64,000 nucleotides of DNA, from contig CM060194.1 of NCBI GenBank assembly GCA_030549335.1, positions 37,961,171 to 38,025,170 of the forward strand, in the 5' to 3' direction. Origin of the DNA: Pontederia crassipes (Eukaryota; Streptophyta; Magnoliopsida; Commelinales; Pontederiaceae). The stretch's first letter is position 1. Every line of letters starts with the position of its first letter. The position numbers were made by a program, and so were the translations under genes. The notes under the pieces were generated by a model. That model made no database searches. It was not told the origin of the DNA and was given only the letters and a program-made list of their open reading frames with translations. Shown piece by piece: positions 46,798 through 56,944 of this stretch.

Positions 46798-46918
46798 GTA
46801 TTACAATAAATATCCTCCTTATCTTCATTCCAGGCAGATGGAGTGTAAGCTAGGGGGGTCGCCCCTGCTCTGCGACCTCTGGCTGGAATGAAGATAAGGA
46901 GGATATTTATTGTAATAC
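46798..46918. repeat. Perfect 36-bp inverted repeat with 49-base loop
   Basis: The left arm 46798-46833 (begins GTATTACAATAAATATCCTC) and right arm 46883-46918 are exact reverse complements. The loop is GC-rich. A transcript of either strand would fold into a long hairpin. Confidence 0.9.
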
Positions 46919-48357
46919 TCCCATTAACACTAGGTGTGTTTGGATTGCGGGTAAATGATGATAATGAAGGAAAAGTTAAATTTTCACTTCCTTTTCCTTT
47001 ATTTGGATAGAAATTTATTTGGGAGAGAAATATTAATTTCATTTTCCCTCCAAATGTCCTAAAAATAATTTACCCCATATTAGGATTGAATAGTTTTACC
47101 TCCCTTCCCTTTCTCTCCATTTCCTTCCAATGTCCAAAGACATGCTAACCAACAACAACTAGGGGTATAGCTGGAAACTAAATGTGCGTAAGTTAGAAGG
47201 GACAGTTATCCAAGTAATGCTCCATTGCACCTGAAACTTCTCAGCTGGAGCACTATCAACTGCTCCATCTTGCAACTAAAAATCCAATAACGAAGAACAT
47301 ATTTCCTGAACAATCTTTAAAGGACATTTCTGAACCACATAGATAGGTCAAATAGGTAGAAAGACTCTTATGGTTATTGAGGTTAGTGAAAGTTGCAATT
47401 ATAACATTTGATCACCAGAATGGCCGTCAGTGTTGAACATGAAAAGTGGACCACAGTAATTGTGTGGAAAAAGCTTATTTGCCTTCTTGTTGCCTTAGAA
47501 CCTAGAGAAGTAAAAATTAAAATTCGCAGGAGCTATTCTGCATGTCATTGGAATCTAACATGGAGCATTGTGAAGAAAATAGTTGTATCAACCAAGTGAG
47601 ATGACAATAAAAGTGGGCTTGACTGAGCCAACATTTTGCAGATTGATTAGGAAAACCTATAAAGTAAGTTATACTCTTCTATTTCTTTTTTTCTGATTCT
47701 TCAACTTCCAAAGAATATTCTTTCTTTGTAATCTAACCTTAGAGACCATTCAATGAATGCTGATGATTGATTAGGAGAACTTGCAAGAGACTCTAACCAA
47801 AATGAAATTATGGTGTATGCATGCTCAACTGTGATAATGATTTTATAGGATAGAATAACTAGCTGCCAAGAGTTGTTCTATCCAAAAATTAATGTAGTCA
47901 ATGGTGTTCATTTTCCTTAATATTTATAATTGTCATAACTTATAATTCATACCTCCTCAAAAAAAAAAAAAAACTTATAATTCATAGAATATAACTTGTC
48001 CCTGCATAAATGAGAAGTTTTGTTTTTGTTACTTAATTCATCTATTATGAAGTAAAACAGCAGAAATGACTCCTAAAAAAAAACAGCAGAAATGAGTATC
48101 ATACTGTGTAAGGTACTCAAATTGTTCCCAGAATCTATCCCAATGCAAGGTTGGTTTTCTGTTGAAGAGTATACGCCATCAGAATGGTCACTTGTATAAA
48201 TATTTGTGCCATAGAATCGATAATAACTAAAAAGTTTATTCACAACTAATTTATGTTCCCTGATGTTGGATTATGTGGTCATGAACTAGAACAAATTGAT
48301 CCTGTCTTAAACTGCTCCAGCATGTTTACCTGCTTGTCATCCACCAGTAATTTTATT
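46919..48357. other. Intergenic region
   Basis: No gene or repeat identified. A 63-codon frame at 47408-47599 shows no domain. Confidence 0.4.
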
Positions 48358-48728
48358 GTCTTATACATATGATGTAATAAGCAACCACACATCCCCACCG
48401 GAGATAAAAGCATGTTTTAGGAAATATTTAACCTCCACGCCTCCAGATGTGTCAACCTTGGACTATGCAAATTCTTGCATGCATGTAATATACCGAAAGG
48501 TTTGATTACTAATAGAGCGGAATGGCGTCGTATGATCCATGTAGCCGACCCCATCTAGTGGGATAAGGCTTTGTTGTTGTTGTTGTTGTCGTCTTTTGCA
48601 TATGATGTAATTTTCATAAGCAACAGTGCATCCCCGCAGGCTGTAAAAGCATGTTTTAGGAAATACTTCACCTCCACGCCTCCACATGTGTCAACCTTGG
48701 CCTATGCAAATTCATGTGTGCATGTAAG
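48358..48728. repeat. Direct duplication of about 130 bp flanking a SINE
   Basis: Copies at about 48358-48487 and 48591-48728 share CATATGATGTAAT, AAAGCATGTTTTAGGAAATA, CCTCCACGCCTCCA and ATGTGTCAACCTTGG, with scattered changes. The 103 bases between are the SINE. The duplication is far longer than a SINE target duplication. Confidence 0.75.
48488..48590 (+). mobile_element. 5'-truncated Au-like SINE
   Basis: It carries GGAATGGCGTCGTATGATCC, CATGTAGCCGACCCCATCTA, GTGGGATAAGGCTTTG and (TTG)n. It matches the 3' part of the copy at 51237-51404. Confidence 0.8.
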
Positions 48729-49696
48729 CATTCGATTTAATTCTATATATGCATTTTCTTTGCATATGAATTCACTGAGATAATTAATGCCATTTAGTTT
48801 TCTTCGCTTATTTTTGTTTCTATAGGCATTTCAAGGCATGCATTGCAAAAAATAAAAGGATTTTCAAAATTAATAAAGAAAGAAAGAAAAAGGAGGAAAA
48901 GAAAATGAAAAAGAAGACCATTATCAGTTTAGGTCACTTGTGAAGAAGGTACAATCAGCTAGAGAGATGTCACTCTTGTGGTGCTTTTTCTTAATTTGTA
49001 TGGCTGTTCATAAGATCATAGTACGAGCAAGTGTTATGTGGCGTTTATTTTTCTTGCTTCTTTTATATGTTTAAATGTTCTTTGTCGAATTTATTCCTTG
49101 GAACGTTTTTACAAATATCATGAAGTCCACTAATAGAGTATGTGATCAATGTCTCAAACTAAAGTGCAATATTAAATAGGCGGGAGTGGTGCATTACTTT
49201 TGTGGCACTTGTTCTTAGCCCTTAAAGTGGTATTTGTAACTATTATAGTAAGGTTAAGTAAAAATGCTATCCATATTTATTTTGCATTTTTTCATTGGTT
49301 TAGATTTATATGTCAAATTGGACCACGAGATTTTATTTATATTTGTGGAAAGATTTCCAATTCCATTGAAAGAGGAGTATCTATCAAACATCTCAGAAGT
49401 TATTTCTCTTGTTTTGTCTCATCTTATCGATTGATTTAGGTGAAAGATAGGATTCATATCTTCTCTCTACATTTTTTCCTTATTGGACTTTTGGGTTTAG
49501 ATTGAAATGACAGTTATGGGTTTATATGAAGTGAACTGGAATCTTGTTGATAATTATGATTAATTAGCTCTATTATAGCAACAATTGTTTTTATTTTGTA
49601 AGGTAAAAAAAAGAAATTCATCAAGATAATGAAAAGCATGGAAACAATATGGAGATAAAGACATTTCTTTCCATTTTATTCTTATTAGTTGAAAAC

Positions 49697-51562
49697 TGTT
49701 GAGATATGATTTGCATATTTTTCCATATCTTTGCATATCTTTGTAATATTATTTAGGATTAGTATCCCAGATTTTCTGGAATAATATCTTAGATATTTTG
49801 TGATAATATCTTTGATATTCTAGAGTAATATTCTAGCATATTCTTCTTTCTTGTATTGCTTACCTTTATGATAAATAAGGAGGCACTAGTGTTTGGTGAA
49901 TAATAAGTGAAAACATATTTTTCAACATGGTATCAGAGCGGGTTGATTAGAGATCCGTGTGAGCTCCTCTCGTCGAGTGATTCGTCGGCTTTCATGGCTC
50001 CTGAAAGTCCAGGACGCACGAAGTTCTTTATCTTCGTGTTTATGGCTCGATGATCCACATTTCTGGTTTCCCCTTTTCTCTCTCGATTTTTGGTTCACGT
50101 TCTTTCTACGTCTTTGTGTCTCTGTGTTTTCTTCTATATTTCTCTCTTATGCTATTTCCGCATCTCCTTCTTCTTCTGCTGCAAGATCAATCTTAACACT
50201 ACACGGGAGCTTGGAAACTATTGCAGAATCAAACTTCATTTTTGCCTCTTCCATGTTTCCTTCGCTTTCATTTGTTTGTCAGTGTTATCGCTGGACTTGC
50301 CTTCAGGCCTCTATTGATCGATCCTAGATTGAGGTTTTGTAGGTTTCTCTCCTTTGTTCCTCTTCTCCACATTTTGCTTTCTAGCAACTCTCTGCCCCAT
50401 AGGGGCATCTTTGTTGTCACATTTCTATGATACCCTAAGTCGTTGAGGGCTTCCTACACCTTTGAGGCATCCTGCACTCTATAAATAGTGTCCTACTGAA
50501 CCTCTATTGATCGGAGCTTAACCTCTGGAATTATACCAACGTCGTTGTGGACGACCGGACTTGGCTGACGTTGTTATCGACGATCGTAACCTTCCTTTCT
50601 GGCGATGGATCGCGGTTGGCGTTCCTCAAGTTGTCGCTTTGGAGTTTCCTCTCCATTTGTCATTATTGGTATTCTACCGGCGTTGTTGCCGGATTTGGGA
50701 GCTGTGTTTCCAGCTCCTTTGGTTCTCTACTTCCATCGAAGAATTTTTACTTGCCTCATTGGATGTTTTGCTACTGCTCCTCAAGCTCTCTTCAAGTTGG
50801 GGTATGTCGGCTAAATCATTGTTGGTGTCTTCCTCTTTCAGCAACAGTTGTCCTCTAGGTGTTTATCAAATTGTCTCTACTGTTTGAAACCTTGTCTTGG
50901 TCATCGTCTTCAGCACAGGTCGCCCAGCAAGTGTTCGACGAGTGATTACACTGGCGCTGTTGTGTGATTTCACCGCGGTGTGTCCTTCAAGTCGCCGCCG
51001 TTCACTCTCTTCCCAACGTTGTCTTGTGGGGGCGTGTTGGAATATAAAATCATTAGCGTCATCAATTTTCTGACTACCAAGTTAGGCATGATTGATATGC
51101 AACAAGTCAGGCATGATTAATATCTATGCTCTAGCTTGAGGGAAAGTGTTGAGATATGATATGCATATCTTTCCATATCTTTGCATATCTTTGTAATATT
51201 ATTAAGAATTAGTATCACAGATTTTTTGGAACAATACAACAACAACAAAGCTTTATCCCACTAGGTGGGGTCGGCTATATGGATCATACGACGCCATTCC
51301 GCTCTATTAGTAACCAAACCTTTCGGTATATTATTCACCCTTGCTCTATTAGTTTGCCAAGTGTCCGCCTTGGCCTCCCTCTCCTAGTGGGATATCGGCT
51401 ACATAGATTTTTTGGAACAATATCTCAAATATTTTGGGATAATATCCTCGACATTCTAGAGTAATATTCTAGCAGTATTCTCTTTTCTTGTATTGCTTGC
51501 CTTTATTATAAATAAGGAGGCACTAGTGTTTGGTGAATAATAAGTGAAAATATTTTTCAACA
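49697..51562 (+). mobile_element. Complete non-autonomous LTR retrotransposon, copia-like ends, 1.87 kb
   Basis: The 5' LTR 49697-49927 (231 bp) starts TGTTGAGATATGA and ends TTTTTCAACA. The primer site TGGTATCAGAGC (49928-49939) follows with no gap. The 3' LTR 51147-51562 has the same ends and is lengthened by a SINE. A GAGGGAAAG purine tract precedes it. The target-site duplication AAAAC is exact (49692-49696 and 51563-51567). The 1.2-kb interior has no gag or pol; its open frames (49959-50887) show no retroelement domain. Such elements rely on proteins of a relative, probably Ty1/copia judging from the LTR start and purine tract. Confidence 0.9.
51237..51404 (-). mobile_element. Au-like SINE inserted in the 3' LTR
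   Basis: The 168-bp body on the minus strand ends in GTGGGATAAAGCTTTG plus (TTG)n. It is flanked by an exact 18-bp duplication of LTR sequence, AGATTTTTTGGAACAATA (51219-51236 and 51405-51422). This is the longest member of the family in the second half of the window. Confidence 0.92.
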
Positions 51563-52300
51563 AAAACATTGTTGAAAAAGCACCAAAGTGAAATCAGATG
51601 TGAATTTCTATTGATTTTGGATTATGTGAAGTTGAAAAATCTTTTCACTTCTCAATGTAACATCTCTATCATATGAAGATAGTATTCTTATGTTGAGCCC
51701 AAAATAGTTTAAAAAACTATCAATGGTCCTCGTAAAAAAACATTGTCAATGGTATGCCCAAATGAACGTGACTGTATGTCCCAATGGTGCAATAAGTGTT
51801 CCATAATAACCTTATTATCACTCAAGCCCCTAATTTATCTCAATATATCTTGCTTTATAGATTTTTATTAGGGAATTACTTTATAGATCTTACGATATTT
51901 TTAAGATGTTAATTCGGTCTTAATATCATGTGCTCATATTTGATTTTACACGTCTTATGATGAATAAAATAATTTTTTTGTATTTTTGGCAAATAATATT
52001 TTAGATTCTTAATGATAATTTAGATGATATTTAATATATTTTCTCATGCTTTCTTTATTTTGACTTCTGAAATGACATTGTAACCAAGTTGAGAGACATT
52101 TATAAAAGGAGTTCAATTATCATAATCGTGCAATTTCATATTTTGGACCTTTGGATTAGCATGAATTTCATCTAATGGTGCAAAACACAAGCAATATGAA
52201 TTATGGAACAAAATGATTCCAATCTAAAGACCCAAAACTTGAGATTGCACTAATATGCCTCTTATAAAAGGACTATTTCTTTTTTTTTATCTATAGATAG

Positions 52301-52375
52301 ACCCAAATCCCGCATTGTATGAACCATGTAGCCGACCCCACCTAGTGGGATAAGGCTTTGTTGTTGTTGTTATTG
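52301..52375 (+). mobile_element. 5'-truncated Au-like SINE, 75 bp
   Basis: It carries CATGTAGCCGACCCCACCTA, GTGGGATAAGGCTTTG and (TTG)n. An exact 13-bp target duplication TATCTATAGATAG lies at 52288-52300 and 52376-52388, so truncation happened at insertion. Confidence 0.88.
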
Positions 52376-52388
52376 TATCTATAGATAG

Positions 52389-53903
52389 GATCTTATGGAC
52401 CCATTACGAACTTGTGTAAAATTTTTATCTTGACAATGAGTTAGACAACTTTATTGCTGATATGGCATTTGAATTTCATGCAAATAAGGTTCTATTTTTT
52501 TGTCCTTTAGTTTCTTGCGAAAATATATTTGGTGAAAAAAGTTCCTTTGGTTCCAATGGACTTGAATAATTGGGTTATCTGTTGCCACTAGTTACATTTC
52601 TCACCATAGTGCTACATATAAAAGGTGTTTCTAAAGATCATAGTTCTACATATTGCATGACATTGGATGTGGCTGATAACATTCTTGTGGAAAGAAGGGA
52701 ATGATTTTATTACTAGTTACTTTGAAGTACTCTATTTAATTTATTCATACATCAATTTACTTCTTAGTTATATATCTGATATGTCGAGCATGTTTCTATT
52801 ATTCATGATGGTCTGTAAGGTGTTTTTCTTCTTGGTGCCAATTTTCGAAAGATTGACTGATGTTTGTATTGGGTGTTAATCTGGATTCGATATTTCATGC
52901 AGATGAACTCGACTTGTTCATTGCACCCAAATAATTATTCTAATTGACTTAACCTATCTTTTATGCACTACAATGCCACATCAAATTCCAATAACTTGTA
53001 TTTATTATGTTTCCTTTTCAACTATTATGTTAATAGATGGTGGGTTCTTATTGTTTTTAACATTTCTTTGAAGAACTTTGCGTGTATTTAAATGATTGAC
53101 AGGTCCAAGTTAACTTATTATTCTTGTTGCGGATGTTGTGCAACCATATTGAAGATATTATCATATGTACCTGCTGGTGGTTTTTGCTTTGGAGCTCTTC
53201 AACATTTTTTTTTATTAAAATCCAAACTCGGTGTCAAGCAACTGCATGTTTTCTCTTTGCTTGCATCTAGTTGGACTGTAGTATGACAAAATAGTTTTCA
53301 TGCTACCATTGTAGGACGGTAGGACCGCTCCCCAGTCTATAATTTTGTGGATAAACTTCTGTTAACCTTTCTCAAACAGCCTCTGCTTTTACTGTTTCTC
53401 CAATTTTCAGCAAATCTCTGCATTGAATTAATCTTTAAACTGTAAAATGGTGTCTTGTCTTATATTTAGTGATTAGTCTCTTGGTGTAGTCTTTCAGTTT
53501 TACTAAGTTCATCTAAGTTCGTTTGCAGAAGAGAACAGTTTGCTTATCTCTGTTTATGGCTAAGTTTCTTTTCTCGTACTAAGTTTAAATGCTTCTTTTA
53601 GGATTATTACTAATTTTTTCATCACTTCACATTAAACTTATTGGCAACAAATAAAATATGGGATTACGGTGCATTCCAATGTTAAATTGATTGCTTAAGC
53701 ACACTTTCTGTTTTTTATTCTTTGACAGCATCTTTTGCAACTTATATCTTGTTTTTTTCCTTTGTCGGCAAGAGCTAAATTGGTTGCTTGTCCTTTGCTT
53801 TGATAGTACTTCCAAAAAGAAGCGCCACACTGCAAGGTCTTGTAGTTTCCGATGTATCACGAAGTGAGTAGATTTCTTATGTGATAATTTTCTCAAAAAC
53901 TTC
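52389..53903. other. Region with no recognised gene
   Basis: It is less AT-extreme than nearby spacers, with several 60-70-codon frames (e.g. 53092-53286), none with a domain I recognise. Confidence 0.35.
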
Positions 53904-54137
53904 ATGTTTCAGTTAATATTTCCTTACTGTATTTCTTATGTTTCGTTTTGCAAGTTGAGGCAGCATATTGATTACTTTCAGCGGTGGGATCAACATGCTG
54001 TACTTCACTACACAGATGTCAATTATTATCTAAATATTGATAAGTCCGAGATTGGCAAAGCGTTGCTACTAAAGCTTGGTAGATTAGAAGGTGACCTTAA
54101 AGTGGAATGCAAGAGGAAGAAACAATGTCATGGGTGA
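53904..54137 (+). CDS. Possible exon of an unidentified gene
   Basis: The stretch encodes LRQHIDYFQRWDQHAVLHYT then DVNYYLNIDKSEIGKALLLK and LGRLEGDLKVECKRKKQ. It looks protein-like (charged, mixed composition) compared with surrounding frames. CTTCACTACACAG before ATGTCAATT could be a splice acceptor. I do not recognise the family. A partial copy of its end follows at about 54148-54235, with a stop. Confidence 0.25.
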   Translation: MFQLIFPYCISYVSFCKLRQHIDYFQRWDQHAVLHYTDVNYYLNIDKSEIGKALLLKLGRLEGDLKVECKRKKQCHG

Positions 54138-56510
54138 AAATTTGATGTTGCTAAAGCTTGGTAGATTAGAAGCTGAGCTTAAAGTGAAATAAATGCAAGA
54201 GAAAGAAGAAACAATGTGATGAGTGAAAAAAATTTTGTTTCTTTTTTTTTATTTTTTTTAATTGTATTAGTATGTAGAACTGATCTTCTGGGCTATTAAT
54301 TAATCTTTAATTATAGGTTCTTGGTAGAGCTCATTTTTAGCCTTTCTTGTATTTGATTTTGTCATTTGGCTTATTTTTGTTAGCTTTCCTAATTATTTGG
54401 TATACATGTTTACGATTCATTTGGAACATATTGTTTATGAATGAAAATTATTATCTCTATTATAATTTAAAATTAGGTGTCCGTCGATTGGTATCAACAA
54501 GTTGATTGCCATTGAATGGTCCTAATTTTGCAGTCCTCCAAACCCTAGATTTCTTGTTCTTATTTTCACGTCTTATGCTTCGGATCAAGTACACAAGGAA
54601 AAAAAAGAAAGATTTCTTCAGTGAACTTGACATGCAAGGATTTTCATTTTCTACTTCGATTGTTATCATTCTCTTATTCCATGGTGACTAACCCGTGATT
54701 GTAGATTTTTGGGCTCTGGCCCGAGTTTATGGTCTCCGATGTCTAAACTTAATAGCGCTTAATTAATTTGAAGTCGGGAGAAATGTTATATGATTTATAA
54801 TTTTATTGTACGAAGTTGATATAACTCCCGGGTACGATTTTTTGTGTAGTAAAACTCAGATAGGCTCGTGAGTGGAATTAGGCGTGTTCGAACATAAACT
54901 CACCAATTGTAGAACAATAGGAATTTTTCTAGGGTTCATAGTAAAATTCCGAAGGAAAAGAAGCAAAAAGCTATACATCTAGGTGTAAGCAAAACCCTCG
55001 CCAAATTATCTTCATAGGAATTTGTGACTTCTTTCTATCAAAGGTCCGACTTTGGTGCACTAGGGTTCCGGCGAGTGTCAACCACCCACAATCGGCGACG
55101 AGCATTTGCGAAGTTCTAAGCTCGATGTTAGGTGATCGGTTTCCGATTAAGATAACTTCCTGATATTCAGATTCAAGTGTACTTATGGGAAAACCTAAAC
55201 TTCGTGATATGAATACAAATTCATCAACTCATATTAAAAAGATATAAAAGCACATGGGAGACAACTCAGACAACAAAATCAAAATGCACCAATTTATAAA
55301 AACTAACAAAAAAAAACTCGTGATTAAGGATAGTAGAACAAGGTTCGTGTTCACACAGTCACCGGCCCTAAAATGAAAGACTTTAAACTGCTGGCTTCCA
55401 TAAAGGAAGACATGACATAACATGAAGAACAAAACAACATACTCAAGACAATTCGGAGTTGTTTGGCAACCGTGTGAAACTAGCAAACTAACGGGAACAT
55501 CCATCCGGTTCCATCAAACGACGTTTGACGTTTGGTAGAATCCTAGCTCCGTTGCCAATTTTTTTTTTACTTTTATTTTGAGTTGACGTTTTCTTTTTTT
55601 TTCAAATTTTTTTCTTTTATCATTTTCTTTTATAACCTTACTTATATAAGTTAATTTATTTATTATATATCAAATATAAATAATAAAAGTATTAATATAA
55701 TATTATTTATTATTTCATTATACATTTTTAATATTTTATTAAATATGAATTATTAAAAATGATTTTTTGTAGTTAAATAATATATTATGTAACAAAATTC
55801 TTGACATAATTTTAAAATAAATATTATGTATTTTATTTTTTTAATAATTTTATAATTTATATTTATCATACATATTCTTCATTCGATCACCCACTAAAAT
55901 TAATCCATCACATTTATTTTTTCCTATCGCATCAACTATCTTATTCATCATCATTAAATTCTAATCCATCTAAATACACCACTCAACTCAACCTATTCAT
56001 AGAACTTGATGAAACTCTAATTTCATTACCAAAAGTCTCGAGTTATCATAAAAAATTCCAGCATTGCTCCAAATTGTGGTGTCTCGTCCCTTGAAATAAG
56101 CCTTAATCACGTGAAATGTCCTCCTTGCACCGATATTGATTGAAGTGTATGATCGAGTTTCTTCCTCTTCAAGACGAGCGAGTTGCTTTCTAATCCAAAT
56201 TTAATTAATGCAGAATTCTTCCTTATTCTAGGATTTTATTTAAATCTATAGAAAATTTTTGCAATCAATTCCATATCAGTTTGTTGTGCGAAGTAGGAAC
56301 ATATCTCCTCTTCTTTTCCTACAATAATCAATTAGAACTACACATAGTCTTCTCAAATATATTGATCTAAAATAAATACGAGGAAATTATGGAAATTTCT
56401 TTGAAAAATAAAATAAAAAAATGTGTGTCAACACTACAACAAATGTGATCAAATTTTAAAAAATATGTGACTAAATACAATTGTTTCAGATTAAAAAAAA
56501 GAGGCATTTA
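54138..56510. other. Intergenic, AT-rich
   Basis: 54148-54235 is a diverged repeat of the end of the preceding frame (AAGCTTGGTAGATTAGAAG in both). A 91-codon minus frame at 55229-55504 is Leu/Phe-rich without a domain. At about 56435 CACTACAACAAATGTG resembles a CACTA-type end without a partner. Confidence 0.4.
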
Positions 56511-56782
56511 CACTACAAGAAAAATCGGTTGGAAGAATGCTCATTGCAAACGAACTTCCGACGAGCAAGAAATATCCGTCGGAAGTTCCGACGGCTGCAC
56601 CCATCGAAAGATTCCGACGGCTGCACCTGCAAATTCATAATTTAATAGATTTCATAATTTATTTATTTTATTTTCGACGGTTCCAATAGTCGAAAATTCT
56701 GACGGATTCCTATATGTTGCAAAATTCTTTGCAAATTATGAAGGATTTATGTCCGTCGAAAAATCTCATTTTCCTTGTAGTG
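56511..56782. mobile_element. CACTA-type MITE, 272 bp
   Basis: Ends CACTACAAGAAAAAT and ATTTTCCTTGTAGTG are inverted with one difference. The interior has CCGACGG/CCGTCGG words, like the subterminal zones of the two larger CACTA elements, so it may be a deletion derivative of the same family. No exact 3-bp duplication is seen. Confidence 0.75.
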
Positions 56783-56831
56783 TAAGGAAAATGAATGAAC
56801 TCATTGACAACTTTATCATGACTAGGGTAGA

Positions 56832-56944
56832 CTACAACAAAATAGTTGTGACAAGTTTCTATTGAAGTCTTTATCGTTGTGACAACAACAAAGGCCATTC
56901 TTGTGTTAAACTTGTTGACACAAACCCTTGTAGAGTTGTTGTAG
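56832..56944. repeat. Small inverted-repeat element, 113 bp
   Basis: Ends CTACAACAA and TTGTTGTAG; interior GTTGTGACA words in both orientations. It may be another tiny MITE. Confidence 0.45.

Noticed and set aside
49959-50887. Plus-strand frames within the LTR element as possible gag
   Set aside because: None has a capsid or zinc-knuckle motif; they are Ser/Phe/Leu-rich chance frames in the non-coding interior.
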